NCBI GenBank assembly: GCA_017478965.1
Contig: JAFVCV010000039.1
Coordinates: forward strand, 1-64,000
Direction of reading: 5' to 3'
Length of the DNA: 64,000 nt
Origin: Ruminococcus sp.
GTDB lineage: Bacteria > Bacillota > Clostridia > Oscillospirales > Ruminococcaceae
Shown here: positions 9,162 through 18,468 of the stretch, piece after piece
Layout of the letters: each line of letters starts with the position of its first letter
Position numbering within the stretch: position 1 is the stretch's first letter
Notes under the pieces: generated by a model
Database searches by the model: none
What the model saw: only the letters and a program-made list of their open reading frames with translations
Told to the model about the DNA's origin: nothing
Position numbers and translations under genes: made by a program

Positions 9162-10388
9162 ATGAGAAGAAAAGCAAACAGAAAGGGCGGCGCAGGAGTC
9201 GTTGCGGTGCTGATAATGATAATCATAGTCGCTGTGGGTTCAGCGCTGATGATCGTTACGGGCAGGAGCAGCATAGCCATGAACGACAGGATACAGACGC
9301 CCATGCCCGAGGGCTATGACACGGACGAGACTCCCACCTTGCAGGAGACTGAGCCTGCGGTGGAGATAATCGACGAGCCTATAGTGCCGGAGGAGCCGGA
9401 GACTCTGGTCCCGGTGCTGGCTGATACATATGAGACCATAGACATATCTGATGCCGGGTTCAATACCGCAGTGCTGCTGGACGCTGACACCAATGAGATA
9501 CTGGCAGGGCTGAAGTACAATAAGAAGACTTACCCTGCATCTCTGACAAAACTGCTGACTATTCTGGTAGCTGCGGAGAATATCGACGACCTTAACGAGA
9601 AGTATACTTTCACCGCTGAGGACATTGACCCGCTCATCGACGAGAACGCATCGAGAGCAGGCTTTGAGGCCGGCGAGGCCGTCACTATGGAGGACCTGTT
9701 CTATGCGTCGATCTTAGTGAGCGGCGGCGACGGCACCAGGGGACTTGCCATGGCAGTGGCAGGCAGCGAAGAGGAGTTCACCAAGATGCTCAACGCCAAG
9801 GCTGCCGAGATGGGGCTGACGGATACCAATTTCGTCAACGCCAGCGGTCTGCACGATAAGCAGCACTATTCCACCGTTCAGGACATCGCAGTTATCACCA
9901 GGGCCTGCCTGAACAACGAGATCTGCCGCAAGGTGCTCTCCACCGATACCTATACCACCTCTGAGACTCCTGAGCATGAGAACGGCATAGTTCTTGAAAG
10001 TATTTTCCATTCAAGATACGGCGGCTATTATGTTGACGTTGACCAGGACGGCGAGGAGGACGCTGAACTTCTGGGCGGCAAGACCGGCTTTACGGACGAA
10101 GCAATGTATACGCTTTCTTCTGTAGTTACAATCAACGGTCACGACTTCATCTGTGTCATTACTAAGGACAGGTCTTCCGAGCAGGCAACTATAGATACTA
10201 TAGCTATTTTCGAGAAGTATCTCCCCGGCTCTAAGGTCGAGGCTGCAAAGGCCGACGAAAGCAAGGCCGCCGATGAGGACAGCGATGACAGCTCTGAGAC
10301 TGAGGAGGACGACGGCGCAGCAAAGGCTGATGAAGACGGCGTTGTGGTCCTGGCAGACAGCTCAAAGGACGAGGGCTATGAAGACTGA
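9162..10388 (+). CDS. D-alanyl-D-alanine carboxypeptidase (S11/PBP5 family)
   Basis: Trims the terminal D-Ala of peptidoglycan stem peptides outside the cell. An N-terminal signal-anchor hydrophobic segment (about 13-35) is followed by an S11 transpeptidase-like domain. The catalytic SLTK tetrad is at about S127-K130 and KTG at about K307. The middle SxN motif reads SGGD, a variant also seen in other clostridial members. The C-terminal 50 residues are an acidic, Asp/Glu/Lys/Ala-rich tail, presumably disordered, with no obvious PBP5 C-terminal beta domain or amphipathic anchor, so the N-terminal segment must tether it. The ribosome-binding site AAGGAG is directly upstream. Confidence 0.9.
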   Translation: MRRKANRKGGAGVVAVLIMIIIVAVGSALMIVTGRSSIAMNDRIQTPMPEGYDTDETPTLQETEPAVEIIDEPIVPEEPETLVPVLADTYETIDISDAGFNTAVLLDADTNEILAGLKYNKKTYPASLTKLLTILVAAENIDDLNEKYTFTAEDIDPLIDENASRAGFEAGEAVTMEDLFYASILVSGGDGTRGLAMAVAGSEEEFTKMLNAKAAEMGLTDTNFVNASGLHDKQHYSTVQDIAVITRACLNNEICRKVLSTDTYTTSETPEHENGIVLESIFHSRYGGYYVDVDQDGEEDAELLGGKTGFTDEAMYTLSSVVTINGHDFICVITKDRSSEQATIDTIAIFEKYLPGSKVEAAKADESKAADEDSDDSSETEEDDGAAKADEDGVVVLADSSKDEGYED

Positions 10389-10407
10389 GAACTGAATAAA
10401 AAAACAA

Positions 10408-10444
10408 GCAGGCTCCCGGAGGTTCCGGGGACCTGCTTTTTTTT
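10408..10444. terminator. Bidirectional terminator between dacA-type gene and aroE
   Basis: GCAGGCTCCCGG pairs with CCGGGGACCTGC (10408-10436, two imperfect pairs). It is followed by eight T on the plus strand and preceded by an A-run that serves the convergent aroE. Confidence 0.85.
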
Positions 10445-11285
10445 ATAGTTTGAAATCTCTCTCCACAGCCTGCTCCATCTCCTGGATTATAGAGCGGACC
10501 TCGCTGTCAGTGTAGGTGTCGCCGTCCCAGATCTCATGGGCCTTTACGGCCTGCCATACCAGCATAGCCATGCCTCCCTCGCACCTTTTGCCCATGGACT
10601 CCGCCTTTTGCAGCAGCCTTGTCTTGCGGGGGTTGTATATGACGTCAAATACCGCTTTGCTGGCAGCTATTATCTCATCACTCACCGGGCAGCCCTGCAC
10701 CCTGGGGTACATTCCCACCGGACAGGCGTTCATGAGAAGGTCATAGCTCTTTGAAGAGTCGATAGCATCGGTCCTTACGATGCTTACGTCCGCATCGGCT
10801 TTCATGGCCCTTATCTCCCTGACGCACTGTTCAGCCAGGGGGAGGTCCTTCTCCAGCACAGCGATGTAAAGTTCAGCCCCGGCCAGAGCGGCCTCAATGG
10901 CCATCATTCTTCCCACTCCGCCGCAGCCTATTAGCAGCACCCTGCCGCCAAGCTCTGCGTCCATGCTCCTGACAGTCTGCAAAAAGCCGTCGCAGTCGGT
11001 GTTAAAGCCCACATGGGCACTGTTGACGCAGTTGACGGAATTATACCTCTTAGCACTTTCGTCCAGGCTGTCGCAGTAGTTTATTATGCCTGTCTTATGG
11101 GGGATAGTGATGTTAAAGCCCTCCAGGCTCCTCAGATACTCAGCGTTCTCCGCCAGCTCCTCAGGCTTCAGCTCCAGGATCTCATATTCAGCTTTCCGCC
11201 CTCTCAGCTCAAAGAGCCTGCTGTGGATAGGCGGCGACATGGTGTGCTTGAGCGACTCGCCCAGCAAAGCGTATTTTTTCTTCAT
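10443..11285 (-). CDS. aroE: Shikimate dehydrogenase
   Basis: Reduces 3-dehydroshikimate to shikimate with NADPH in aromatic amino acid biosynthesis. The 280-aa length is normal. The N-terminal substrate domain has GESLKHTMSPPIHS and the catalytic lysine in NITIPHKTG (about K63). The NADP-binding Rossmann motif is GCGGVGRM (about 120), and NTDCDGF carries the conserved Asp. Start ATG at 11285 has AAGGAG eight bases upstream. It is the last gene of a minus-strand group with two small genes and dCMP deaminase; the other shikimate genes are not in the window. Confidence 0.93.
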   Translation of the reverse strand: MKKKYALLGESLKHTMSPPIHSRLFELRGRKAEYEILELKPEELAENAEYLRSLEGFNITIPHKTGIINYCDSLDESAKRYNSVNCVNSAHVGFNTDCDGFLQTVRSMDAELGGRVLLIGCGGVGRMMAIEAALAGAELYIAVLEKDLPLAEQCVREIRAMKADADVSIVRTDAIDSSKSYDLLMNACPVGMYPRVQGCPVSDEIIAASKAVFDVIYNPRKTRLLQKAESMGKRCEGGMAMLVWQAVKAHEIWDGDTYTDSEVRSIIQEMEQAVERDFKL

Positions 11286-11309
11286 AGATATCTCTCCTTA
11301 CCGACGGTT

Positions 11310-11603
11310 TTATAATACCCGGCCCTTGCCGACTTTTTTTGCGCCCTCGCAGATAAAGAACCGCCCGCCCTTTTTTCTCAGAGGACTGTAGTCAACGCCC
11401 TCATAGGCCAGCCTGATAGCCACGGTAAACGGCTTTCCCAGCCGGACGGCCATGCCCATGCCCCTGTAAAAGCTGACTCCCAGATGACCGGCGCCGTTTT
11501 CCGGCAGAAGATGGGGCCTGTAGCTATCTCCGTTTATCTCCGGAAGCGATTTCCTGCCCTCAGGAAAAAACTCACATTCTGCGGTGATGAATTCTTCTCT
11601 CAT
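11310..11603 (-). CDS. Small conserved-looking hypothetical protein
   Basis: 97 aa, no signal peptide or membrane segment. It looks like a small beta-barrel: the pattern YRPHLLPE...LGVSF resembles short proteins with an EF-Tu domain-2-like fold, but this is weak. It begins 4 nt after the XRE gene's stop and ends 25 nt before aroE, so it is translated as part of that transcript. No strong ribosome-binding site, so translational coupling is likely. Function unknown. Confidence 0.6.
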   Translation of the reverse strand: MREEFITAECEFFPEGRKSLPEINGDSYRPHLLPENGAGHLGVSFYRGMGMAVRLGKPFTVAIRLAYEGVDYSPLRKKGGRFFICEGAKKVGKGRVL

Positions 11604-11606
11604 CTG

Positions 11607-12377
11607 CTACTTCTTCGCCATCGACATAACGATAGCTTTCATGAGTTTCGGCATATGCGGAGCTTCCTGCCGGATAAGCTCCTTTAGCTGTTCCTTTCCC
11701 AGCTCCAGCATCTGGTCGTTCTCACCGATGAGATCTACCACATACTTTCCCTTGGGTTCCTGACCGATGGCAAGATGCGCCATGGCCGTCAGACCGAAGG
11801 CCGCCTTGATGGCTATGGCAAATAGCCCGATGGCGTAGACCCCCAGGGCTATGGACCCTATGGCCATATACCCCAGGGCCATGGCCCCCAGAGCCAGTCC
11901 GCCGGCGGACAGCCCTCCCAGGCTCACAAGCCCTAAGCTCATTCCCCCGAAGGAAAAAACTCCCATGCTCATGCCCCCGATGGAGAATATCCCCCTGGAA
12001 AATCCCCCTATGGAAACCACGCCGCTGGCCATATTCCCGATGGCGATTATGCCCTTAGCCTTGTAGTTGGCTCCCTGGCCGGAATTTATGTGTACCAGGG
12101 GCAGGCCCATGACAGTGGTACTGCTCTTGTATTCCTTGTGGGTCGGGTCGGTGAAGCTCTCCTTGTCAGGGTACGCCTGAGCCGTTTTCCCCAGCAAATA
12201 GTCCGTGGGAACATGGAAGACCTCGCTCAGCTCCATTACCAAATCAAGGCCCGGCTCTGAAAGGCCCCTTTCCCAGTCGTCTATGACCTTGGGGTCAACG
12301 CCTATCATCTCCCCCAGCAGCTCCTGGGACCACTGACGCTGGTTCCTGAGCTCATAAAGCCTGTCTCTGAAGGTCAT
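11607..12377 (-). CDS. XRE-family regulator with glycine-rich repeat domain
   Basis: N-terminal Cro/CI-type helix-turn-helix (about residues 1-60 from ATG 12377; RDRLYELRNQRQWSQELLGE). The central 100 residues are short repeats of about 7-8 residues built on IGG/LGG/ALG steps, rich in Gly, Ser, Ala, Met and Phe. The C-terminal 45 residues are helical and charged. The start at 12377 has AGGAGAGGGG upstream; an ATG at 12401 overlapping the dCMP deaminase stop is the alternative. The repeat section could be a membrane-inserting or amyloid-like glycine-zipper region, or a tight beta-solenoid. The DNA-binding call is firm; the repeat's role is unknown. Confidence 0.75.
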   Translation of the reverse strand: MTFRDRLYELRNQRQWSQELLGEMIGVDPKVIDDWERGLSEPGLDLVMELSEVFHVPTDYLLGKTAQAYPDKESFTDPTHKEYKSSTTVMGLPLVHINSGQGANYKAKGIIAIGNMASGVVSIGGFSRGIFSIGGMSMGVFSFGGMSLGLVSLGGLSAGGLALGAMALGYMAIGSIALGVYAIGLFAIAIKAAFGLTAMAHLAIGQEPKGKYVVDLIGENDQMLELGKEQLKELIRQEAPHMPKLMKAIVMSMAKK

Positions 12378-12397
12378 GCTCTTACCCCTCTCCTGTT

Positions 12398-12877
12398 TCA
12401 AAGTTTTATGGTGACTGTTCTGTCAGAGAAACCGTATTTTCTCATCTTCACCCCGGCCATATCGAACATTCTCTTCGAGGCCCTTACGCCGTCGGTATCC
12501 GCATACTTGTCATCTCCGTAGACGACTTCTTTTATCCCGCTCTGTATTATGGCCTTTGCGCACTCGTTGCAGGGGAATAGAGAAACGTATATCCTGGCGT
12601 TTTTAAGGCTGCCGGTGGAGCGGTTGAGGATAGCGTTCAGCTCTGCATGACAGACGAAGGGGTACTTTGTTTCAAGATAATCCCCCTCCCTCTCCCAGGG
12701 CATCTCATCATCGTCACAGCCCGTAGGCATACCGTTATACCCTACAGACAGTATCTTATTGTCCTCAGAAACGATGCAGGCGCCTACCTGCGTGTTTGAA
12801 TCCTTGCTCCTCTGAGCGGAGAGCAGAGATATGCCCATAAAGTATTCGTCCCAGGTTATGTAGTCTGTACGTTTCAT
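12398..12877 (-). CDS. Deoxycytidylate (dCMP) deaminase / ComEB type
   Basis: Deaminates dCMP to dUMP for dTTP supply. Zinc-site motifs are HAELNAIL (the catalytic Glu follows the His) and PCNECAK. ATG at 12877 is chosen because GGAGG lies 7 nt upstream and because the promoter -10 (12915-12920) overlaps the longer ORF's first codon, ruling that start out. The resulting 159 aa is the usual length. First gene of the dcd-XRE-small ORF-aroE group. Confidence 0.9.
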   Translation of the reverse strand: MKRTDYITWDEYFMGISLLSAQRSKDSNTQVGACIVSEDNKILSVGYNGMPTGCDDDEMPWEREGDYLETKYPFVCHAELNAILNRSTGSLKNARIYVSLFPCNECAKAIIQSGIKEVVYGDDKYADTDGVRASKRMFDMAGVKMRKYGFSDRTVTIKL

Positions 12878-12914
12878 GAAAGGACCTCCTTTTATCAAAT
12901 GATCTTCGTTTCTC

Positions 12915-12943
12915 ATTATAACACACCTATTCCCAAAAGTAAA
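12915..12943 (-). promoter_or_regulatory. Sigma-A promoter for the dCMP deaminase group
   Basis: On the minus strand TTTACT (12938-12943), 17-nt spacer, TATAAT (12915-12920). This decides the downstream start at 12877. Confidence 0.7.
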
Positions 12944-12971
12944 GAGCTTTTCTCCCCCTTTGACCAGAAAG

Positions 12972-12995
12972 CCCCCTGCTCCAGAAAGCAGGGGG
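12972..12995 (-). terminator. Hairpin at the end of the V-ATPase operon
   Basis: CCCCCTGCT / AGCAGGGGG with a 6-nt loop, just after the DUF308 stop. Strong stem but only a short, interrupted T tract on the minus strand, so a factor-independent terminator is likely but not certain. Confidence 0.6.
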
Positions 12996-13000
12996 TGATA

Positions 13001-13588
13001 TCATATGTCAATATATTCCTTATCGTCCGAGCCGCTGTCTCTGCGGTACTGTTTCAGCACTCTTCCGGCTGAGAAGCAGCCTGCGATATTTGATATCCCT
13101 GAGATCAGCAGCGCTATCCCCAGGACAGTCAGTGCGATATCTGTCAGGAAAAACGGGTTCACAAGTATTATCAGCCCTATGACCGCCGTGCAGATACCCG
13201 GTATCAGCGCCCTCTTGTACATAGGCGAACCGGAGCTGCGGATATTCATAGCGTCCTGGATATTGACTATACCGCTGACAAGCATATATATGCCGAAGAT
13301 GACTGCGATGACCTTTGGGATAAAATCAGGTCTGATGTTTATGAATATGCCTGCCGCTAAGAAAATAACGCCTGATGTGAGTCCGGTGGCCTGGGCGGGG
13401 GCATTTCGGCTGTCAAGAAAGTACTTCACTATCCTTATCACACCGTAAAGGCAGATAAGGCTGCCGATGACATAGCCGATGGCATTGGTGAAAAAGTGCG
13501 GGTCAGCAATGAGTGCCGCCCCAAGTATGATGCAAAACAGTGAGAGTACCCAGTAGCTCTTCATGGCGTTTCTGAGCTTATCCGTCAT
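13001..13588 (-). CDS. DUF308 (HdeD-like) membrane protein
   Basis: 195 aa with about six hydrophobic segments arranged as repeated pairs, as in HdeD/DUF308 proteins of unknown function. Its start overlaps the stop of V-ATPase subunit D by 4 nt (ATGA), so it is translationally coupled and is the last gene of that operon. A role in assembly or in membrane/pH homeostasis around the ATPase is only suggested by position. Confidence 0.8.
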   Translation of the reverse strand: MTDKLRNAMKSYWVLSLFCIILGAALIADPHFFTNAIGYVIGSLICLYGVIRIVKYFLDSRNAPAQATGLTSGVIFLAAGIFINIRPDFIPKVIAVIFGIYMLVSGIVNIQDAMNIRSSGSPMYKRALIPGICTAVIGLIILVNPFFLTDIALTVLGIALLISGISNIAGCFSAGRVLKQYRRDSGSDDKEYIDI

Positions 13589-14247
13589 AAAGCGTCCCCT
13601 CCTTCTTTGATCTGTTCTTTTTCGGCTTGCTCAGCCTTCTTTATCTTCACGGCCTTTATGACCTTCATGCGTGAGAATTCCTCTCTCTCCTTCTCCTCCA
13701 GAGAATTTGAGATGAACTTCACCGTTTCTTCGTCCCTGGGAATGATTATGTTTTGCAGGGCGTTCGCACGGCGCTGAGTTTTCTTGATGGCCACCGAGAG
13801 CCTGTAGATACTGTTTTCTACCTCGGCTAGGGTGACGGTCTTGCGTTTTACTTCTTCAAAGGCCAGGTAGGCTCTGTCAAGCTGCGAGTTCGTCCTTGCA
13901 AAGCCGTAGCAGACCTCCACAGGCCTTTGCTCAAGGCTGACCTGCGGCAGCTCCACGCCCATGACGCTTTTTGAGGAAAGCTCCACCCCGTCCTCCACAG
14001 GCATACATTCCGCATAAGGGAGTATGACGCCCATGGACATATTTGCGATCTGAAGCATAGAGTAGGCCTCTTTATAGGTATCCTCTATAGAGGAACGCAG
14101 CTCCTTGGCTTTTTCCACCAGGGTCATTATCTCCCTGATGAGTATGTTCCTCTTCCTGTCCAGCAGTTCGTAGCCCATTGCGGCCAGCTGGAGATTTTTT
14201 TTGGATAATATCAGGTTCCCCTTGGTAGGGAACAGCTGCTGTGCCAT
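13585..14247 (-). CDS. ntpD: V-type ATP synthase subunit D
   Basis: Central-stalk rotor subunit connecting the A3B3 head to the membrane ring. The 220-aa protein is largely helical, starting with the family's PTKGNLI...KKNLQLA segment and ending in a charged Lys/Glu tail. It follows subunit B by 15 nt, in the A-B-D order usual for these operons. Confidence 0.93.
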   Translation of the reverse strand: MAQQLFPTKGNLILSKKNLQLAAMGYELLDRKRNILIREIMTLVEKAKELRSSIEDTYKEAYSMLQIANMSMGVILPYAECMPVEDGVELSSKSVMGVELPQVSLEQRPVEVCYGFARTNSQLDRAYLAFEEVKRKTVTLAEVENSIYRLSVAIKKTQRRANALQNIIIPRDEETVKFISNSLEEKEREEFSRMKVIKAVKIKKAEQAEKEQIKEGGDAL

Positions 14248-14262
14248 AGGCTGCCTCCTGTC

Positions 14263-15660
14263 TTAACCGAATCTTACTGCGGCCTTTTCGCTGTCGTAGT
14301 ATTTTCCCAGATGCTCGTCATCCACTCTGTCCAGCTCGCTCTTTGGCAGTGTTGAAAGCAGCAGCCAGCCTAGGTCGAGAGTTTCCTCGATGCTGCGGTT
14401 AGTTTCAAAGCCCTGGTTTATAAAATGCTCCTCGAAAAGGCTGCCGAACTTCATATATGCCTTGTCTGCGGCACTGAGCTCCTCCTCGCCTATGACTGAG
14501 GCTAAGCTTCTGGCGTCCTGCACCTTTGCGTAGGCGGCAAACAGCTGGTTTGCGCACATCTGATGGTCCTCTCTGGTGTAGCCCTCACCGATGCCGTCCT
14601 TCATGAGCCTTGAAAGGCTGGGCAGTATGGAAACGCCGGGATAGATGCCGCTCTGGTCAAGGGTCCTGTCAAGTACTATCTGTCCCTCAGTGATATATCC
14701 CGTCAGGTCAGGGACCGGGTGGGTGATATCGTCGTTAGGCATTGTGAGGATCGGTATCTGTGTCACCGACCCGGAGGAACCCTTGACTATGCCGGCCCTT
14801 TCGTAGATAGAGGCCAGGTCCGAATACAGATATCCGGGATATCCCTTACGGCCCGGTATCTCGCCCTTTGAAGATGAGAACTCACGCAAAGCCTCGGCGT
14901 AGGAGGTCATATCGGTCAGGATGACCAGAATGTGCATATTCTTTTCAAATGCCAGATACTCAGCGCAGGTCAGTGCGCACCTTGGGGTCAGTATCCTCTC
15001 GATGATAGGGTCGTTGGAAAGGTTGAGGAACATGGACACTCTGGAAAGAACGCCTGTCTCCTCAAAGCACCTCCTGAAATAATCCGCCACGTCGTTTTTG
15101 ACGCCCATCGCCCCGAAGACCACAGCGAAGTCCTGACCGTTCTCATCGGCTATCTTGGCCTGTCTCACTATCTGCACTGCCAGTTTGTTGTGTGAAAGGC
15201 CCGACCCTGAGAATATGGGCAGCTTCTGTCCTCTTATAAGGGTCATCAGTGCGTCGATGGAGGAGATCCCCGTATTTATGTAGTTTCTGGGATAAACTCT
15301 CGATACCGGATTTATCGGGCTGCCGTTTATGTCTCTGCTCTTCTCGGCCACTATATCCCCCAGGCCGTCTATAGGCCTGCCGGCGCCGTTGAAGATACGC
15401 CCCAGCATCTCACCCGACAAGGGCAGCTCCATAGGCCTGCCCTCGAAAGCGGTGGTGGTGTTGGTCAGCGAAAGGCCTTTGGTGCCCTCGAATACCTGAA
15501 GGACTGCCTTGTCCTCATAGACCTCCACCACTCTGGCCAGTCTCTGGGTGCCGTCGTTAAGGGTTATGGAGGCTATCTCGTCATAGGAAACGTCCTTACA
15601 CTTTTCAAGGACTACCAGTGGTCCGTTTATCTCGCTCAGACCTATGTACTTGATATCCAA
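14263..15660 (-). CDS. ntpB: V-type ATP synthase subunit B
   Basis: Non-catalytic head subunit, 465 aa. It has the general fold of the catalytic subunit but no Walker A lysine: the corresponding site reads SGSGLSHNK, as expected. The conserved sequence around [12 protein letters not shown] is present. It abuts subunit A with no gap (A stops at 15661). Confidence 0.95.
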   Translation of the reverse strand: MDIKYIGLSEINGPLVVLEKCKDVSYDEIASITLNDGTQRLARVVEVYEDKAVLQVFEGTKGLSLTNTTTAFEGRPMELPLSGEMLGRIFNGAGRPIDGLGDIVAEKSRDINGSPINPVSRVYPRNYINTGISSIDALMTLIRGQKLPIFSGSGLSHNKLAVQIVRQAKIADENGQDFAVVFGAMGVKNDVADYFRRCFEETGVLSRVSMFLNLSNDPIIERILTPRCALTCAEYLAFEKNMHILVILTDMTSYAEALREFSSSKGEIPGRKGYPGYLYSDLASIYERAGIVKGSSGSVTQIPILTMPNDDITHPVPDLTGYITEGQIVLDRTLDQSGIYPGVSILPSLSRLMKDGIGEGYTREDHQMCANQLFAAYAKVQDARSLASVIGEEELSAADKAYMKFGSLFEEHFINQGFETNRSIEETLDLGWLLLSTLPKSELDRVDDEHLGKYYDSEKAAVRFG

Positions 15661-17427
15661 TCAGACCACCTCCGATGCTGCGCTGCTGTACCACTCTGCC
15701 ATCTGCCTGCTGTATTGCTCAAAAAGCTCCGGCTTGTCGTTGGGTATGTCGTATTTTATCTTTATGAGCTTTTCAGAGAACCCGTTGGACATTATCTTCC
15801 CGGCGTCAACGCCCTTTGCAAGTGCCTGCTTTGAAAGCTCGTAATATTCAAGTATCGTCTTCATCATCAGATACTGCTTTTCCAGCGGGACGTAGGTGTC
15901 GTCCTTATGGTAAGCGTTCTGCTGCAAAAAGCCGACCCTCACCACTCTCGCTGTCTCTATCAGCAGTTTCTGATCGTCCGGCAGCACATCGGTACCCATG
16001 AGCTTTACTATCTCCATAAGAGAATTCTCTGTGGCAAGGATATTCGATATCTGCTGTCTCACCTCCATGAAGTCTGCGGAAACATTGGCGCTGTAATAAC
16101 CGGCCAGCTCGTCGGTGTACTCAGAGTAGCTGCTCATCCAGTTTATTGCAGGATAGTGTCTGGCATAGGCCAGGGCCTTATCCAGCGCCCAGAAACAGCG
16201 CACGAAACGCTTTGTGTTCTGCGTCACAGGCTCGGAGAAATCCGACCCCTGGGGAGAAACTGCGCCGATTATGGTAACTGAGCCTTCTTTGCCGTTAAGG
16301 GTCTTCACATAGCCGGCCCTCTCATAGAATTCCGAGATCCTTGAAGGCAGATAAGCTGGGAAGCCCTCCTCCGCCGGCATTTCCTCCAGTCGGCCCGAGA
16401 TCTCTCTCAGGGCCTCGGCCCATCTTGAAGTGGAGTCGGCCATTATGGCGATATGATAGCCCATGTCCCTGTAATATTCCGCCAGGGTTATGCCTGTGTA
16501 GATAGATGCCTCTCTTGCGGCTACAGGCATATTGGAGGTGTTTGCTATCATGGTGGTCCTGTCGGTCAGGGGCCTGTTGGTATGGGGGTCGATAAGCTCT
16601 GCGAACTCTTCAAGTACCTGCGTCATCTCGTTCCCACGCTCTCCGCAGCCGATATAAACTATTATGTCCGCATCGCACCACTTTGCCAGCTGGTGCTGGG
16701 TCATGGTCTTGCCGGTGCCGAAGCCGCCCGGTATAGCGGCGGTGCCGCCCTTGGCGATGGGGGCTATGGTGTCTATGACTCTCTGTCCGGTTATCAGGGG
16801 CCTGGACATAGGCAGTCTCTGTGCGCAGGGCCTCGGGGTCCTTATGGGCCACCTCTGGCAAAGGGTCAGCTCCTCTACACGTCCCAGTTCATCTTTGACC
16901 TTGCAGACAACATCGTTTACAGTATAGCCGCCGTCTTCGGCAGTCCAGATGACCTCGCCGCCCCTGGAGAGAGGTGAGAGCATACACTTATGTACTATCA
17001 GCGCAGTCTCCGGGCAGGTACAGTAAATGTCTCCGGCGCTGAGCTTATCGCCGGTCTTCACGGTCATAGTGACATTGTACTTCTTTTGCGTATCCAGAGA
17101 GGACACCTCTGCGCCGTCGCCTATGAATGCGCCGCTTATCTCTTCCAGCTTTTTAAGGGGCCTTTCAATGCCGTCATACATATTGTCCAGTATGCCCGGT
17201 CCTAAAAGGGCCGACATAGGCGCACCCGTGCCGAAGACCGGCTCGCCGGGCTTCAGTCCCGTTGTGCCCTCATAGACCTGTATAGTAGTCTCCTTTGCGC
17301 TTACCCTGATGACCTCAGCGATGAGCCTTTTATTGCCCACATATACCATTTCCTGCATGGAGAAGGAAACGCTGTCCCGCACGGTGACAACAGGGCCGTT
17401 TATCGAATATATCTTGTCAGTCGTCAT
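15661..17427 (-). CDS. ntpA: V-type ATP synthase catalytic subunit A
   Basis: Hydrolyses or synthesises ATP in the peripheral head. The P-loop is GGFGTGKT (about residues 232-239); the glycine-rich variant differs from the commoner GPFGSGKT but keeps the Lys-Thr. The family's extra domain before the P-loop and SRWAEALREISGRLEEMPAE are present. The 588-aa length is normal. No partial duplication or frameshift. Confidence 0.95.
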   Translation of the reverse strand: MTTDKIYSINGPVVTVRDSVSFSMQEMVYVGNKRLIAEVIRVSAKETTIQVYEGTTGLKPGEPVFGTGAPMSALLGPGILDNMYDGIERPLKKLEEISGAFIGDGAEVSSLDTQKKYNVTMTVKTGDKLSAGDIYCTCPETALIVHKCMLSPLSRGGEVIWTAEDGGYTVNDVVCKVKDELGRVEELTLCQRWPIRTPRPCAQRLPMSRPLITGQRVIDTIAPIAKGGTAAIPGGFGTGKTMTQHQLAKWCDADIIVYIGCGERGNEMTQVLEEFAELIDPHTNRPLTDRTTMIANTSNMPVAAREASIYTGITLAEYYRDMGYHIAIMADSTSRWAEALREISGRLEEMPAEEGFPAYLPSRISEFYERAGYVKTLNGKEGSVTIIGAVSPQGSDFSEPVTQNTKRFVRCFWALDKALAYARHYPAINWMSSYSEYTDELAGYYSANVSADFMEVRQQISNILATENSLMEIVKLMGTDVLPDDQKLLIETARVVRVGFLQQNAYHKDDTYVPLEKQYLMMKTILEYYELSKQALAKGVDAGKIMSNGFSEKLIKIKYDIPNDKPELFEQYSRQMAEWYSSAASEVV

Positions 17428-17503
17428 TTGAATCTCTCACACCCTCAGTAAAGGTATATCAAGGGAAAGCCCCAAACAGCATGGCTGTCCCCTGATCTCT
17501 TTT

Positions 17504-18091
17504 TCATATCACAAGCCCGGCCTTGCCTGCAAAGCCCTTGCGCTGTGCGGCAAAGCTGTTGTCAAAGGTCATGTCCAGGGCCAGGTTGTCCTGCGAAAAG
17601 ACCGCCATCACCCCGCCTAAAACGATGCTGTCGCTCAGAGCCACCTCAAAGCTGCCGCCGGCAGTGAGCCTGTCCTTCAGAGCGCTGTCCTTAGGGGATA
17701 TGAGCAGTCTGCCCTTTTTGCCCGGGGCCTTCCTGGCGCATTCCTCTGCCATTTGGATCATGAGCTTTTCGTACTCAGCAGTTTTGCGGTAGTCCTCCAG
17801 CTGCTGTCTCACGCTGTCAAAGACCTTCTCTATGATCTCTTCCCTGCAAAGCAGCACCCTTCTCTTGGCCTCCAGCCTGCCCGAGGACGCCTTCCTCAGG
17901 GCGGCGGCGTTATATTCGCTGTCCGCAGCCTCCTTAGCGGTCCTTATGACCCTTTCGGCCTCCCGCTCAGCCTCCCTTATCAGCTCGCTGCACTCCTTCT
18001 CGGTGCCGCTTATGAGTTCCTCGGCATTAGCGGCTGCATCGTCGAAGACTGCCTGCTTGAATTTTTCAAGCTTTTGTGTCTGGTCTATCAT
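17504..18091 (-). CDS. ntpE: V-type ATP synthase subunit E
   Basis: Peripheral-stalk subunit, 195 aa. A long N-terminal coiled coil (about 5-110, heptad-like Glu/Ala/Lys/Arg) leads to a C-terminal globular domain. Placed directly upstream of the A-B-D block with a 76-nt gap. It would pair with the short coiled-coil subunit at 22171-22473. Confidence 0.9.
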   Translation of the reverse strand: MIDQTQKLEKFKQAVFDDAAANAEELISGTEKECSELIREAEREAERVIRTAKEAADSEYNAAALRKASSGRLEAKRRVLLCREEIIEKVFDSVRQQLEDYRKTAEYEKLMIQMAEECARKAPGKKGRLLISPKDSALKDRLTAGGSFEVALSDSIVLGGVMAVFSQDNLALDMTFDNSFAAQRKGFAGKAGLVI

Positions 18092-18157
18092 AAAAACTCC
18101 TCGATGCTCCGGCGGTAAGATCTGCCGGAGACAGATATGAAACTTTATTCTCGGTTT

Positions 18158-18466
18158 TTACAGCTTTATCCCCACAGCTTCAGCCAGATACTTTGAGATC
18201 GTATCGCTTATATTTGCTGTGGCGTGTCTGTCGGGTATCTCCACGATAAGGGGCGCTGCACGGCTGAGCTTATAGCTCATGACCTTTTCCTCGCACTGCT
18301 TGAGAGCCAGCTCCGTTATCAGCACTATCCCGACGTTCTCCATCTCCATGGCCCTGTCAAGAGCACCGCTGACCTCATCATGAGTGTGTACCACTGTGCC
18401 TTCGATACCTGCCAGGCGCATACCCATAAGGGTATCGATATTGTCGCTTATCAGGTAAAATCTCAT
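18158..18466 (-). CDS. ntpG: V-type ATP synthase subunit F
   Basis: Small rotor-associated subunit, 102 aa, with a CheY-like Rossmann fold pattern (MRFYLISDNIDTLMGMRLAG at the N-terminus, VGIVLITE in the middle). Starts 2 nt after the subunit K stop, consistent with coupling. Confidence 0.9.
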   Translation of the reverse strand: MRFYLISDNIDTLMGMRLAGIEGTVVHTHDEVSGALDRAMEMENVGIVLITELALKQCEEKVMSYKLSRAAPLIVEIPDRHATANISDTISKYLAEAVGIKL

Positions 18467-18468
18467 TT

